This document shows, piece by piece, positions 9,747 to 20,308 of a DNA stretch of 64,000 nt. The position numbers and the translations under genes were made by a program. Positions within the stretch are counted from its first letter, which is position 1. Each line of letters opens with the position of its first letter. A model generated the notes under the pieces. The model was not told the origin of the DNA. It made no database searches and was given only the letters and a program-made list of their open reading frames with translations. This stretch comes from an uncultured Psychrobacter sp. (GTDB lineage Bacteria; Pseudomonadota; Gammaproteobacteria; Pseudomonadales; Moraxellaceae): contig NZ_CANKZC010000001.1 of the NCBI RefSeq assembly GCF_947488565.1, forward strand, positions 744,001 to 808,000. Reading direction: 5' to 3'.

Positions 9747-11531
9747 CTAAATCTGTATCACTTTATACTGACTAAACTCTTCACTATTTAGTAAACATTG
9801 CTGTAAACAAAGTGTTTTTTGTTTGTCATTGATACGCAGCATGACTTTGTCATTGGTTTGGAAATGATGAGAAGGCACTATAATGCTAAACTCTGTCTGT
9901 AAGCTCTCATCGCCAGCCACCATAAAAGCTGGCATAAAGCTTTGGCCACGATGGTCTCTAATATCCAAACGTAAAGCGCAAGCTGTCAGTACATGCCCAA
10001 GTACCTGCCATTCAACCTCAATAGGTTTATTATCAAGATTGAGCCAGCGTACCATACCCATTGACCATTTACACTTGCTGTCATTATGTGAATATTGCAA
10101 CAATAACAGACTCATAAAACTAAGTGGTGGCGGTGCTGTATTAAGTGTGTCGCTACTGTCCGTCTCGGCGTCTAATATGTCCGCTTTGAGCAAGCTTGAT
10201 TGTTGTCCTGTCGCCTCATCATCTGTCTTTGACAGTGGCACCACTAAATCTTCTGGAGACAATAAATGTAAGACTCTCATCTGTGATGCTATATCTGTGC
10301 TATCAATTACCTCTACTTCAAGGACACCTTGTGTATCGCCCTTCTTAGGCTGTGTATCATAGCGTGGCAGCTGCTCAACTGCCAACTCTCTGGCAGCTAT
10401 CAAGTCTACTAAGCTCTTTGCACCAGCCACTTTATAATGAATGTTATTAAAACCACCAATGACAGTTGCACGCTGTCTTGTATGATACTTGGTCGGTAAT
10501 GTCATTGCTCGCTCGACATAACGATGTTTCATGGCCATTAATACTTTATTAACCAGCTGATATTCAATCGCAGCGTTATTACTATCAACCAACGCCTGCT
10601 TGCGCTGCTGTAAGTATGTTATCAATGGTCCAAGTTCGATAAATAGACAACGATGGTGCGCTTCATAGGGATTAATAGCGGAGCTGGCAGTGAGATAATC
10701 AGGCGGACTGCCGCTTTGTAAGTCTACAAAGATACGCGTCTCAGTCTGCGGCTCGATAGCAGCATGGACATGAGTTGCCCATAACGGTAGTAGACGCTGG
10801 ATTAATAGCATATTGGAGCGGCGCATGGCACGGACATTCAATAAACTCTGCAAGCAAACCTGTACATATAAGCCGTGAATACTGTGTGCCTGCTTGGCAA
10901 TTACTTGCGTGCTCAAATCAGTATGTGCCACATTTATCTGACAAGCTAGGTCATATAGCTCATTAAACGCAGCCCATAAGTGTGGTGGTGATGGTTGGTA
11001 AGATATGTTGTGCTCACTCAATAATTTTTGATAAATGGTGAGTGACTGGTAAATAGCAGCGGCCAAAACAAGCGGTGATGTTTTAGCTAACGTCAAAAAA
11101 CGCGTCCAACCTCGGCCTGTTGTTGGACCTCGCTGATTAGTTAAAGTCAGACTCTTGCGTTGTATGATATTGTCGTAGGCCAGTATGGTCGAGTAGTATA
11201 GTGATTTGACTTGATCTACATATACTCGCTGCGTCTTGCTAAGCGCTCCTAACTCATAATGATAATGCTTGTGCAAAGAGGTGATCAAGCGCTCGGATGC
11301 ACAAGCAACAATGGTCAAAAGCTTAAGACGTAGTTTGTCATCTAAGTCTGCTGCGGCAAGCTCAGTCAACACCTGCTCTATCTGCACGGCCTGCTGAACT
11401 TCAGTTTGTGTTGGTAAACTTGCTGCCCATTGACGCAGCTGCTGTTCTTGTCCATCCACATATTTACGCGAAGAGTGTTTTAGTGGTGCTTTATGTGATA
11501 GATGATCCTGAAAATCTGACAACGTTATCAT
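9747..11531 (-). CDS. Conserved protein of unknown function beside fimX (possible PilZ-like C terminus)
   Basis: I do not recognise a characterised orthologue for this 594-residue soluble protein. Residues 30-340 are mostly helical. They start with a segment (LRQWAASLP, then LDDKLRLKLLTIV) resembling the N-terminal module of Pseudomonas proteins annotated as PilZ-domain or c-di-GMP-binding. Residues from about 480 look like beta-rich sequence (WSMGMVRWLNLD, then LRINDKQK), compatible with a PilZ-like barrel. I see no clear RxxxR c-di-GMP motif there. The start has a good ribosome site (AGAGGG). It lies 109 bases before fimX on the same strand, so joint expression and a role in pilus or c-di-GMP control are inferred. 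Confidence 0.85.
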   Translation of the reverse strand: MITLSDFQDHLSHKAPLKHSSRKYVDGQEQQLRQWAASLPTQTEVQQAVQIEQVLTELAAADLDDKLRLKLLTIVACASERLITSLHKHYHYELGALSKTQRVYVDQVKSLYYSTILAYDNIIQRKSLTLTNQRGPTTGRGWTRFLTLAKTSPLVLAAAIYQSLTIYQKLLSEHNISYQPSPPHLWAAFNELYDLACQINVAHTDLSTQVIAKQAHSIHGLYVQVCLQSLLNVRAMRRSNMLLIQRLLPLWATHVHAAIEPQTETRIFVDLQSGSPPDYLTASSAINPYEAHHRCLFIELGPLITYLQQRKQALVDSNNAAIEYQLVNKVLMAMKHRYVERAMTLPTKYHTRQRATVIGGFNNIHYKVAGAKSLVDLIAARELAVEQLPRYDTQPKKGDTQGVLEVEVIDSTDIASQMRVLHLLSPEDLVVPLSKTDDEATGQQSSLLKADILDAETDSSDTLNTAPPPLSFMSLLLLQYSHNDSKCKWSMGMVRWLNLDNKPIEVEWQVLGHVLTACALRLDIRDHRGQSFMPAFMVAGDESLQTEFSIIVPSHHFQTNDKVMLRINDKQKTLCLQQCLLNSEEFSQYKVIQI

Positions 11532-11630
11532 AAGCCCTCTTTAATAAAACCTCTATTCTCAAGTGAACAGTCGCGATATTACTTGTGTGTATGTGCGTTA
11601 TAGAGCGCTACTAATGTTCAGCAAAACATA

Positions 11631-12665
11631 TTACCACAACTTACTATCCTGCATACCTTGACTGTCTTTATAAATATTAATTGGCACCTTAAATGGTCTG
11701 TTTGGCAACTCTTTTACCAATTTGGGCACAAGATACCCAGGAAGCTTAGCCAACAACGACCAGTATAAGTCAACAGCGGACTGCTCATTGTTATCAAAAT
11801 GAGCGGCGCCTAAGACCTTATCGAGTACGTGTAAGTAATAAGGCAAAACACCTGCCGCAAACAAACGCTGACTGAGGGCAGTTTGAGTCACGACACTGTC
11901 ATTGACACCCTTTAATAATACGGCTTGGTTTAACATCACAATACCAGCGACCCGTGCACGCTGCAAATATTGAGCCGTGTTCGTATCAATTTCATTGGCA
12001 TGGTTGCAATGAACAACCATCACGATGTTGCAGCGACTTTGACTAAAGCGATCTAGCAAAGCATCATCTAAGCGCTCAGGAATCACTAACGGCAAGCGTG
12101 TATGCAAGCGAATAGTGGTCAGTTGCGGTATCGCCTCCAAGGTATCAAGCCAGGCAAATAGTCGCCGATTAGAAACACTCAGTGGGTCGCCGCCACTCAA
12201 GATAACCTCATTGACCTCAGGATGCTCTTTAATGTAGGAGGCAATCGCTAAGTGTTCGGTGGAAGTTGGCATATTGGCGTTATAATCAAAGTGCTGACGA
12301 AAGCAGTAACGACAATGGATGGCGCACGCACCCGTCACGGTTAATAGTATCCTAGATTGATACTTATGTAGCAGACCTTTAATTGGATTTTGGTCGTTTT
12401 CAGCCAAGGGGTCAGTGATATAACCTGTCACAGCGATTTGTTCTTGTCTGTCTGGTAACACTTGCTTTAATAAAGGATCATGCGCATCACCCATCGCCAT
12501 TTTGGCGACAAAGGCACGCGGGACACGTAAAGGAAAGTGCGCTGGAGCATAAACTTGCGCTTTCATCGTCTCAAGGTTAAGTATCTCCAGTAACTCATCT
12601 ATCGATGTAATTGCTTCAGATAGTTGTGTTTGCCAGTTTTTTTGTGTGATTAAATGGTTTATCAT
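11631..12665 (-). CDS. epmB: EF-P (R)-beta-lysylation protein EpmB (lysine 2,3-aminomutase family)
   Basis: A 344-residue radical-SAM enzyme of the KamA family. The CxxxCxxC cluster is C114, C118 and C121 in TGACAIHCRYCFRQ, and a PLP-type lysine lies near the C terminus. In E. coli EpmB converts (S)-alpha-lysine to (R)-beta-lysine, which EpmA attaches to Lys34 of EF-P. Its divergent position, 231 bases from efp, repeats the E. coli arrangement and supports this role over general lysine 2,3-aminomutase. The length matches EpmB (about 342), shorter than clostridial KamA. Confidence 0.93.
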   Translation of the reverse strand: MINHLITQKNWQTQLSEAITSIDELLEILNLETMKAQVYAPAHFPLRVPRAFVAKMAMGDAHDPLLKQVLPDRQEQIAVTGYITDPLAENDQNPIKGLLHKYQSRILLTVTGACAIHCRYCFRQHFDYNANMPTSTEHLAIASYIKEHPEVNEVILSGGDPLSVSNRRLFAWLDTLEAIPQLTTIRLHTRLPLVIPERLDDALLDRFSQSRCNIVMVVHCNHANEIDTNTAQYLQRARVAGIVMLNQAVLLKGVNDSVVTQTALSQRLFAAGVLPYYLHVLDKVLGAAHFDNNEQSAVDLYWSLLAKLPGYLVPKLVKELPNRPFKVPINIYKDSQGMQDSKLW

Positions 12666-12896
12666 GACAACCTAATGCGTGTGCCTAAAAACCGACATTA
12701 TACGCTGTAAATCAGCGTACTATCAAAGCATGCCAAGCAAACATTATGGTTGATACCTATTTACCCTTGCCATTCATAGACTTTGGCCCATATGATAGGT
12801 ATTCCAGTATAAGTAACACCGTGTCAGGTTTGGCAACGCGTCGATAATCAATCAGTAACCTATTAATATAATTACTACAACCCTTAGGAGTCTCTT

Positions 12897-13469
12897 GTGG
12901 CAAGTTTTTCTACCAATGAGTTTAAAGCCGGTTTAAAAGTCATGCTTGATGGCAACCCTTGTGCCATTCTTGAAAATGAGTTTGTCAAACCTGGTAAAGG
13001 CCAAGCTTTTAACCGCGTTAGACTGCGCAACCTTCGTAGTGGTAAAGTACTCGAGCAAACCTTTAAATCAGGTGATAGCTTAGAAGCGGCCGACGTGTTG
13101 GATACTGAAATGAACTATCTATATAACGATGGTGAGTTTTGGCATTTTATGCACCCTGAAAGCTTTGAGCAGCTACAAGCGGACAAAGCGGCCATTGGCG
13201 ATGCGCCAAAATGGTTAAAAGACAACAGTAACGAGCTCTGCGTGATTACCTTGTTTAATGGGGTACCATTGTCAGTCACACCGCCAAACTTCGTTGAATT
13301 GCAGATTACCGAAACCGATCCTGGTGTACGCGGTGATACTTCGGGCGGCGGTGGTAAGCCTGCAACTTTAGAGACAGGTGCAGTCGTACGTGTACCATTA
13401 TTCGTCCAGCAAGGTGAAATCGTTCGCGTTGATACGCGCACAGGTGACTATCAGACTCGAGTTAGCTGA
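12897..13469 (+). CDS. efp: Elongation factor P
   Basis: A 190-residue EF-P with the usual three domains. It relieves ribosomes stalled on polyproline stretches. The modification loop VKPGKGQAF puts Lys34 at exactly the position that is beta-lysylated in E. coli, in line with the divergent epmB. The start is GTG at 12897, preceded by TAGGAG with seven bases between; the next codons give [11 protein letters not shown], the conserved N terminus. A strong terminator follows at 13483. Confidence 0.98.
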   Translation: MASFSTNEFKAGLKVMLDGNPCAILENEFVKPGKGQAFNRVRLRNLRSGKVLEQTFKSGDSLEAADVLDTEMNYLYNDGEFWHFMHPESFEQLQADKAAIGDAPKWLKDNSNELCVITLFNGVPLSVTPPNFVELQITETDPGVRGDTSGGGGKPATLETGAVVRVPLFVQQGEIVRVDTRTGDYQTRVS

Positions 13470-13482
13470 TACCGTCAGACCT

Positions 13483-13526
13483 ATAAAAAAAGCTCGACCA
13501 TCATAACAATGGTCGAGCTTTTTTAT
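13483..13526 (+). terminator. Rho-independent terminator after efp
   Basis: The stem ATAAAAAAGCTCGACCAT / ATGGTCGAGCTTTTTTAT encloses an eight-base loop. It sits 14 bases after the efp stop and, being A/T flanked on both sides, could also stop the convergent kinase transcript. Confidence 0.9.
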
Positions 13527-13580
13527 TATTACTATCAGATTTTTACTGGCTATTCGATACTTGATACCGGCAGCTATCTG

Positions 13581-15362
13581 CTATGATGACTCTTTTAGGT
13601 CTCTACTATTGACCTGTTTTTTTGTTGCTTGTTGGTGCATAAGCCAATACTGTACCAACGCGTTGAGCTGTTCTTTTTTAAAAGGTTTGGTGCAATAGTC
13701 TTGCATGCCAACTTTCAGATATTTTTCGCGCTCGCCATCCATAGCATTTGCCGTTAGCGCAATGATTGGTGGTAGTATTTCTGGGTCATAAATCTCATGC
13801 AGTTTGATCGTTGCTTGTATCCCATCCATGATCGGCATATGGTGATCCATCAGTATCACATCAAAGCGCCGCGGGTGTGCTGAAAACTGATCAATGGCTT
13901 TTTGTCCATCAGTCACGTGAGTGACCTTGTGCCCATTATTACATAACGCTTTTTTGGCAATCATAGCGTTAACATTATCATCTTCAACCAATAATATATG
14001 ACCAGAATACTCAGAATTGGGACTAATCTCTATGATGTTTGAGCGTTGCCAGTCATCATACTTTTCTTGGCTTATAGACCTTAGAGGTAACAATACCTTA
14101 AACGTCGTTCCCTCTCCCACGACACTGTTTGCCCAAACATGTCCGCCCATCAAGTTAACCAAAGACTTGCAAACAGACAGACCCAGACCTGTACCACCGT
14201 ATAGGCGATGGGTAGATTTGTCTGCTTGGTTATAAGCGTCGAAAATAGCATCCAATGATTCAGGCTTAATACCAACGCCTGTATCTTTGATATCAATACA
14301 GACCGTCATATCATGACAAACTATCTCATCAGTTTTTACACCCAAACTCTTGCATCCACTCTTTTTACAATGCGGTGCATGAGTGACGTTAATACTGACA
14401 TGCCCACCTTCACGAGTGAACTTAATCGCATTATTAACTAGATTGGCCAAAATCTGTTTTAGCCTTACAGGATCACCTTGCATATAAGGCGATAGTTTTT
14501 CACTATAACTGTAATCCAGTATAAGGCCGCGCTGACGAGCTTTGACCGCAAATAAACTGACGACTTCATCACATAATAATGACAAGTCCATAGGTATGTC
14601 ATCAACAGTCATCTTGCCTGACTCAACTTTAGATAAGTCTAGAATGCCATTAATAATCGCAAGCAGGTGCTCTGTTGACAGTTTTATGTTGTCGACATAG
14701 ACTTTTTGCTCAACGTTCAAATCAGTATCGTCAAGCATCTCAACCATACCAATAATACCATTCATGGGAGTACGTATCTCATGGCTCATGTTTGCTAAAA
14801 ATTCAGACTTCATTTGATTGGCATGTTTGGCGCGATGTTGATTCTTTTGCAACTGCAATGCATCTGCCGCCATTTCAGCGAACTGTAAAAGCAGTCTGGC
14901 CTTATCGTCATCAAATGTATTGTTGGGCTTGGTATCGAACAAACAAAGTGACCCTAAATGATACGTCTTGTTTTCCTCTGTTAGAGTAATTGGCGCGCCT
15001 GCATAGAAACGTAGATGAGGGTCTTCTGTCACTAATGGATTGTCGACGAAACGCTCATCAAGTGATAGATCTGGTATAGTAAAAACACTATTAGATAATA
15101 CTGTGTAATTACAAATCGCCACGCCGCGCTTGGTCGTACATAAATCACCGAATCCATGCGGCGATTTTAGATACTGTATGTGTTCATCCATGAAAGTAAT
15201 AGCCACCATGGGCACACCAAAGAACAATTTAACCAGTTCAGTCAAACGCGAAAATGCAGGTTCATTACAAGTATTAAGCACGTCGTATTCATGTAGCTTA
15301 GCGATACGTAAATGCTCATCTAACGCCAGCGGATAAGTATGAATCGACAAAACCGTCTCCAA
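13581..15362 (-). CDS. Hybrid sensor histidine kinase (GAF-HisKA-HATPase-REC)
   Basis: The 593-residue protein has no membrane helix and should be cytoplasmic. A GAF sensor domain spans about residues 20-170. The HisKA H-box [19 protein letters not shown] carries the phospho-acceptor His194. The HATPase region shows the N box ([10 protein letters not shown]), G1 (DTGVGI) and G2 ([13 protein letters not shown]). A C-terminal receiver has [12 protein letters not shown] and the acceptor Asp in [12 protein letters not shown]. No Hpt domain or response regulator is encoded nearby, so the phosphorelay partner and the signal are unknown. The start has no strong ribosome site. It ends just upstream of the efp terminator, convergent with efp. 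Confidence 0.92.
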   Translation of the reverse strand: METVLSIHTYPLALDEHLRIAKLHEYDVLNTCNEPAFSRLTELVKLFFGVPMVAITFMDEHIQYLKSPHGFGDLCTTKRGVAICNYTVLSNSVFTIPDLSLDERFVDNPLVTEDPHLRFYAGAPITLTEENKTYHLGSLCLFDTKPNNTFDDDKARLLLQFAEMAADALQLQKNQHRAKHANQMKSEFLANMSHEIRTPMNGIIGMVEMLDDTDLNVEQKVYVDNIKLSTEHLLAIINGILDLSKVESGKMTVDDIPMDLSLLCDEVVSLFAVKARQRGLILDYSYSEKLSPYMQGDPVRLKQILANLVNNAIKFTREGGHVSINVTHAPHCKKSGCKSLGVKTDEIVCHDMTVCIDIKDTGVGIKPESLDAIFDAYNQADKSTHRLYGGTGLGLSVCKSLVNLMGGHVWANSVVGEGTTFKVLLPLRSISQEKYDDWQRSNIIEISPNSEYSGHILLVEDDNVNAMIAKKALCNNGHKVTHVTDGQKAIDQFSAHPRRFDVILMDHHMPIMDGIQATIKLHEIYDPEILPPIIALTANAMDGEREKYLKVGMQDYCTKPFKKEQLNALVQYWLMHQQATKKQVNSRDLKESS

Positions 15363-15381
15363 GTTAATAAGAAGTGATGGG

Positions 15382-16281
15382 TCAGACCCCAGCTTGTTTG
15401 CTCAGCATTTGTAATGCCTCACTAACCATAATCATTGCCACTACAGAAGTTACCGCGACTGCAGAGCCATAGCCGCCACATTGTAATCCGCCTGTCTGAC
15501 AGCTTTTGTCTACGCGCGGCGGCTCAGTTGAGTATACGCACCTAATACCGAATTTATCTTTTAGAGCGCTATTGATACCTTTTTCATGGCGCAACTTGTT
15601 ACGTAACCGTGCTAACAATGGATCTTGATAACTGTCCTTTAAATCGCTAACTGTAATCTGAGAAGGGTCTATCTTGCCCCCTGCTCCACCTGCACAAACG
15701 AGCTTTAGCTTATTAAAACGGCAATGTAGTGCAATAGCCAGTTTGGCACTCATGTCATCTACGCAGTCTAATATCACAATCGGCCTTTGCTCAGCTGCGG
15801 CAGCTTTTGCCTCACTCCGATTGGGTAATAATGTAGAGACATTCTCAACTGTTAAAAAGTCATCTACCAAGTGCAAAGTGAGCTTTGGGTTAATCTCTTG
15901 CAAACGTGCGCCCAGTGCTGCTATCTTACTTTGCCCAAAGGTGCTATCAAGCGCAGGTAGCTGCCGATTGACGTTGGAAGCCACCAATACATCTAAATCA
16001 ACTAACGTAATATTGCCTACTGCGGTACGCGCTAACGCTTCAGCAGCCCAAGAGCCTACGCCGCCCACGCCAATCACATAAACATGCGCTGCAGCAAAGA
16101 CATCAAATGCTGCCATACCATACAATGTCTGCGTCCCTTGAAAGCGTCGCTCATATTGTAAATCTGTATTGACAACCTCACTTACTGTATGAGTCGTTGC
16201 ATTTAGTGTGCCATGTTCTAAAGTCGATTCAGTATTGGCCGATTGTTGCTCGGTTCTTATGAGTTGCGTTTGTTGATTCAT
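15382..16281 (-). CDS. tcdA: tRNA threonylcarbamoyladenosine dehydratase TcdA (ThiF/E1 family)
   Basis: A 299-residue E1-like enzyme that activates t6A37 of tRNA with ATP to form the cyclic ct6A. The nucleotide-binding motif [18 protein letters not shown] lies near residue 70, followed by [20 protein letters not shown], typical of the E. coli CsdL/YgdL family. A pair of cysteines in [13 protein letters not shown] is near the C terminus. About 40 residues before the E1 fold form a poorly conserved extension. The 3' end lies 19 bases from the start of the kinase gene, so the two may be cotranscribed. Confidence 0.92.
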   Translation of the reverse strand: MNQQTQLIRTEQQSANTESTLEHGTLNATTHTVSEVVNTDLQYERRFQGTQTLYGMAAFDVFAAAHVYVIGVGGVGSWAAEALARTAVGNITLVDLDVLVASNVNRQLPALDSTFGQSKIAALGARLQEINPKLTLHLVDDFLTVENVSTLLPNRSEAKAAAAEQRPIVILDCVDDMSAKLAIALHCRFNKLKLVCAGGAGGKIDPSQITVSDLKDSYQDPLLARLRNKLRHEKGINSALKDKFGIRCVYSTEPPRVDKSCQTGGLQCGGYGSAVAVTSVVAMIMVSEALQMLSKQAGV

Positions 16282-16372
16282 AATGAATGAGAAGCTCTGA
16301 TGGTTGGTGACACTATGGTCAATAATCTTTTGATATTCTTGACGTTTTTTGACGTTTTTAATTGCTCATGTC

Positions 16373-17386
16373 TTATTTAGGGTAAGGCCAAGAAGTTTGC
16401 AAGGCATTGCAACTATTTTGCCACAATTGAGGTGCAAGTACTGCAGGTTCTACAGAAAGCAACTCACTTAGACCTTTCAATACCCAAGGCAAATTAGCAG
16501 GTACGTTACGATTGTGTCCATCAGCGCCATACCATTCGTTATCTGGACTTTGTCCCGTTGTTGATTGATTGGCTGATTGACTGTCTAGTTGAGTGTCTTT
16601 TGCTTTTTGACACATTATCGGCATCATGTCAGGACAATCAGTCTCTAGAACTAAACACTCTATGCCATGACTATCAACGGCAGCTTTGATAGCACGGCGT
16701 AGCTTTTTGGCGTTATGGTTGGTAATTTGGCCAGTAATACCAAGCTTAAAGCCCAATTTAACAAAAGCTTTGGCCTCTTGCTCACCGCCACTAAAGCTAT
16801 GAGCAATACCGCCTAATTTATGCGCGTCATAGCTATGTGCCTTTAATAACGCCAATGCCTCTGCATGAGCCTTACGAATGTGCAGCATGACAGGAAGCTT
16901 GTGCAGCACAGCAATATCCAGTTGCGCTGTAAAAAAACGCGCTTGTTTAGCAAAAACCTCAGGTTGCTTCATAGCGTCCGTATAAGTATCCAACCCTATC
17001 TCACCAATTGCTAACGGGCGCTGCTCTTGTATCATTTGCGCCATGCTAGATAGATGCGTGTCAGTATGTTGTTCGATATAAAAAGGATGTAAGCCAAGTG
17101 CAATGTGCGCTACAGGATACACGTCTCTACGATCAGTTTTATCCTTATCCTTAGACAGATGTATCTGCTCGATTGCCTGCTGGGTCTCATAGAGTCTAGA
17201 AAAATATCGCTGCAAATAACCGACCAATACCAAGTGCTGAACACCCTGCATATAAGCCTGCTGCGTCTGTGACTGTCTATCACCATCAAAGACTGGCGCA
17301 TCAAAATGAGTATGAGTATCGATCAGAGGATATATAGCAGGCAGTGGGGTATGATCTAGCGCTAGATGTGAATTTGTATGAATCAT
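16373..17386 (-). CDS. TatD family metal-dependent hydrolase
   Basis: The 337-residue protein is a TIM-barrel amidohydrolase of the TatD DNase family. It shows the metal-binding DTHTHFDAPVFDGDR at residues 23-37, the acidic GEIGLDTY, MLHIRKAHAEAL and a late ETDCPDMMP. TatD proteins are 3'-5' exonucleases or DNases linked to DNA repair and RNA quality control, though the specificity of this one is not known. An insertion of low complexity (about 258-285, rich in Gln and Ser) separates the metal site from the C terminus and lengthens the protein beyond the usual 260 residues. Confidence 0.9.
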   Translation of the reverse strand: MIHTNSHLALDHTPLPAIYPLIDTHTHFDAPVFDGDRQSQTQQAYMQGVQHLVLVGYLQRYFSRLYETQQAIEQIHLSKDKDKTDRRDVYPVAHIALGLHPFYIEQHTDTHLSSMAQMIQEQRPLAIGEIGLDTYTDAMKQPEVFAKQARFFTAQLDIAVLHKLPVMLHIRKAHAEALALLKAHSYDAHKLGGIAHSFSGGEQEAKAFVKLGFKLGITGQITNHNAKKLRRAIKAAVDSHGIECLVLETDCPDMMPIMCQKAKDTQLDSQSANQSTTGQSPDNEWYGADGHNRNVPANLPWVLKGLSELLSVEPAVLAPQLWQNSCNALQTSWPYPK

Positions 17387-17664
17387 AATCCGTCTTTATA
17401 GTTGATTCTTTAAGGTTGGTAAATATGTGCTGCATAGCAGTTAGGTGGTTATGATAATAGAGTATTTTAATTTTGAATGTTTAGCAGCTTTGTATCTATA
17501 TGCTGACACAAAACTGTAATACAGCGTGTGATGTACCGCTTTATGAAGTATATTGCGCCGCTAAACTGTCTATTAGGTGCGTTATATTGAGCATAATATG
17601 CAAGTATAAAGAGCGTGCAAGTATCAAAAGCATGGAAGTATAAAAGTTGTTTCTTAACCCTTTA

Positions 17665-17841
17665 TTAATCCTTGTCACAGTTTTGATATTGCAGTTCTGT
17701 ATGCTCAGGATTGATGGTTTTTGAGTGGTCTTTTTTTGATAATTCTTTGGCATGAGGAGTCTGTTGCCAGCTGCTACGTCTTGGTAGCAGCAATAAAGCC
17801 GTCCCAACCATGCCTAATGTCAGCCATTTTTGTTTATTCAT
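17665..17841 (-). CDS. Small protein with N-terminal hydrophobic segment, unknown function
   Basis: A 58-residue product starts at the ATG at 17841 (MNKQKWLTLGMVGTALLLLP), with a GGGAG ribosome site eight bases upstream. That site is why I prefer this start to an in-frame one six codons earlier. A single hydrophobic stretch at residues 7-20 is followed by a basic and then a polar tail, so it looks like a membrane-anchored or secreted small protein. It follows gspD on the same strand after a 76-base gap and could be the last gene of that unit. I recognise no family. Confidence 0.6.
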   Translation of the reverse strand: MNKQKWLTLGMVGTALLLLPRRSSWQQTPHAKELSKKDHSKTINPEHTELQYQNCDKD

Positions 17842-17917
17842 CGTTTTTACTCCCGCCACTTTTATGTCTGTCTATCACAGTTGTAGATAGCCAAACGACA
17901 AACTTAACCGCTATATT

Positions 17918-20185
17918 CTAACGCTTTAACGGATATGTCTTAATGCCTGTGCTTGGAGCATCTACCTTAGTAAACCCTTGCGCTGTAGGTTTTGACTTTT
18001 GATCGCGCTTGGGTACGAGTGGGTTTAGTGGCATCAATTCATAATTAGCATCAACCTTACCATCCCAGCCTTCAGTGCCGCTAAGTGGCAGTTGTTTGAT
18101 CGTCCCATTTTTATCGATGACCAATTGTAGTACACGCATCTGGTTGTATTTGCGCTCAGTGACACTTGCAACTGCACCACCATCGCGTAGGATAGTTGGC
18201 TGTAAAAATATAATCAAATTGCTCTTTTGGGTGCTATCACTATCAGAGCGGAATAGCCGCCCGATAATAGGCACGTTACCTAAACCTGGAACTTTTTGTT
18301 GGTTGCTGGTCGTGTTGTCGCGCATCAAACCCCCAAGCGCGATGGTCTGTTGATCATCCGCTAAAATAGTGGTGTTGATTAAACTTTTATTGGTGATAAG
18401 CCCACTGGCATTACCGACACTACCGGGTACGACCGAAGATACTTCTTGCGAGACTTCCAAGCGTACCGTGCCATTGTCACCAATATGTGGAATGACATTA
18501 AGATTGATACCAATATCTTGACGGTCGATGGTCTGAAATGGATTTTCAGACGAGTTGCCGCTGGTGGTATAAGAGCCTGTTACAAATGGTACGTTTTGAC
18601 CAACCAAAATGCTGGCCTTTTCATTATCCAAAGTCAAAATAGAAGGCATGGACAATAAGTTAGCACTGGTAGATGAGTCTAATGCTTGCAAGATAGCGCC
18701 ATAAAACTGTGTATTTCCATCACTGTCTGTACTACTATCCCCAATACCAAGTAACGCACCAGCAATAGAGCCTGCCGCAGAGCTAATACCTGACGCGCCT
18801 CCAGACAGTACCGCGCCTGCAAGTGATGCCGCGCTTGCGCCAACGTTATTGAAGTTCACCACTCCATAGCCGCTGTTCGCATTGCCAAGTGCCCATTGTA
18901 CACCGAGTTGGGCGGCATCATCACCTGAGACCTCAACGATAGCCGCTTGAATAAGCACTTGCGCACGGCGATTATCCAACTGACTGACGGCCGTTTCAAT
19001 CTCGAACATAAGCTCGGGGGCTGCATTGACAATAACGGAGTTTTGCGTCTCATCAGCGATAATGCTAAAGGGTCGACCGCCAGTACTTGTGCCTGCCCCA
19101 CCTGAGCTGGATGCAGAAGCTGACACCAAGTTATTAGTTCCAGTTGAACTATTGCCATTTAATGTATCATTGCTATTATTGCCCAGCGTACTACCTGTAC
19201 TGCCAGCACTATCCAGTGAGGCTGACTCTAAAGTCGATGTCGCCCCAGTACTATTAATAGACTGATTGGCAAGTAAGCCGCGTAACATCTCTGCGATATG
19301 ACCAGCACTTGCATACTTTAAGCGAAAGACTCGTAAGCCACTTAAGCGACGTGACGGCGTGGTATCAAGTTGATTGACCATTTCTTGCACTTTAGCAATC
19401 ATCTCAGGACTGCCTTTGACCAGCAGTCTGTCACTAGAAGTATCAGCGATCACTTTGAGCTGATTGCCGCCTCCTTGTGCCTGTTCACCTGCACTTAACA
19501 CCAAAGCACTGATGAGATCCATCATACGCTCAGCGTCTACATGGCGCAGTGGTATGACTTGTAAGCTATCATTGACATTGTTGTCCAAATCACGAATTAG
19601 GGTGGTTAACTGATTCAAACTATCAGCGCGATCAGATAATACCAGTGCATTGACACCAGGCACGGCAGCCGCATGAGCAGACTGTGGCATCAGTGGTCGA
19701 ATAACGCCTAGTACTTCAGCGGCCTGCGTATTGGTCAAATAAATAACGCGAGTTGCCAAGGCTTCACCCACGCTATCACCGCGCAGATCGACTTCGACAC
19801 CAGACTGCTTTGCAATATTATCAGGAACGAGCTTGATCGTCGTTCCTGAATCGATCGCTGCAATACCATTGACCTGCATGACACTCAAAAACAGCTGATA
19901 AATCTCATCACGAGACAACGCCTTGTTAGAAATCACAGTAACGTTGCCATTGATACGCGGATCAAGGACAAAGTTTTGATCGGTAATCGTTGCCACTTCG
20001 TTAATAAAAGCTTTAATATCCGCGTCTTGCAAATTTACCTTCCAGCTTTCAGCACTGGCAAACCCAAACGTTGCCGCCCATAACGGCAGTGCTAGACACA
20101 ATGGCCGACATATATACAGCAAACGCTGCAGTGAATGACGTAGAGGTGTTACTGAAAATTTATAAAAACTTATCATGGTTATCAT
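17918..20185 (-). CDS. gspD: Type II secretion outer-membrane secretin GspD
   Basis: This is the ring-forming outer-membrane channel of type II secretion. After a signal peptide (hydrophobic segment ending in FGFASA) come the N0 domain, with VNLQDADIKAFINEVA, and the N1-N3 repeats. The C-terminal secretin beta domain carries VPGLGNVPIIGRLFRSDSDS. A Ser/Thr/Gly-rich linker of about 55 residues lies within the N3 region. The frame opens at a GTG at 20203; I prefer the ATG at 20185 (755 residues), but a third candidate ATG is at 20176. It follows gspC by about 120 bases. The cytoplasmic ATPase and pseudopilin genes are not in the window. Confidence 0.95.
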   Translation of the reverse strand: MITMISFYKFSVTPLRHSLQRLLYICRPLCLALPLWAATFGFASAESWKVNLQDADIKAFINEVATITDQNFVLDPRINGNVTVISNKALSRDEIYQLFLSVMQVNGIAAIDSGTTIKLVPDNIAKQSGVEVDLRGDSVGEALATRVIYLTNTQAAEVLGVIRPLMPQSAHAAAVPGVNALVLSDRADSLNQLTTLIRDLDNNVNDSLQVIPLRHVDAERMMDLISALVLSAGEQAQGGGNQLKVIADTSSDRLLVKGSPEMIAKVQEMVNQLDTTPSRRLSGLRVFRLKYASAGHIAEMLRGLLANQSINSTGATSTLESASLDSAGSTGSTLGNNSNDTLNGNSSTGTNNLVSASASSSGGAGTSTGGRPFSIIADETQNSVIVNAAPELMFEIETAVSQLDNRRAQVLIQAAIVEVSGDDAAQLGVQWALGNANSGYGVVNFNNVGASAASLAGAVLSGGASGISSAAGSIAGALLGIGDSSTDSDGNTQFYGAILQALDSSTSANLLSMPSILTLDNEKASILVGQNVPFVTGSYTTSGNSSENPFQTIDRQDIGINLNVIPHIGDNGTVRLEVSQEVSSVVPGSVGNASGLITNKSLINTTILADDQQTIALGGLMRDNTTSNQQKVPGLGNVPIIGRLFRSDSDSTQKSNLIIFLQPTILRDGGAVASVTERKYNQMRVLQLVIDKNGTIKQLPLSGTEGWDGKVDANYELMPLNPLVPKRDQKSKPTAQGFTKVDAPSTGIKTYPLKR

Positions 20186-20308
20186 TACCCATTGTGATAT
20201 CACTCACTGTAAACTGAAACGTTGCTAAGATAGCGCTAACAATATTGTTATATGGTCGAGATAATGGTGGTTAGAGCAAACCGTATTATTTAAATATCAT
20301 CAAATCCA

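Noticed and set aside
17541..17807. 88-codon minus-strand frame (MGRLYCCYQDV) overlapping the small protein gene
   Set aside because: Its residues do not look like a protein, whereas the other frame has a ribosome site and a membrane segment.
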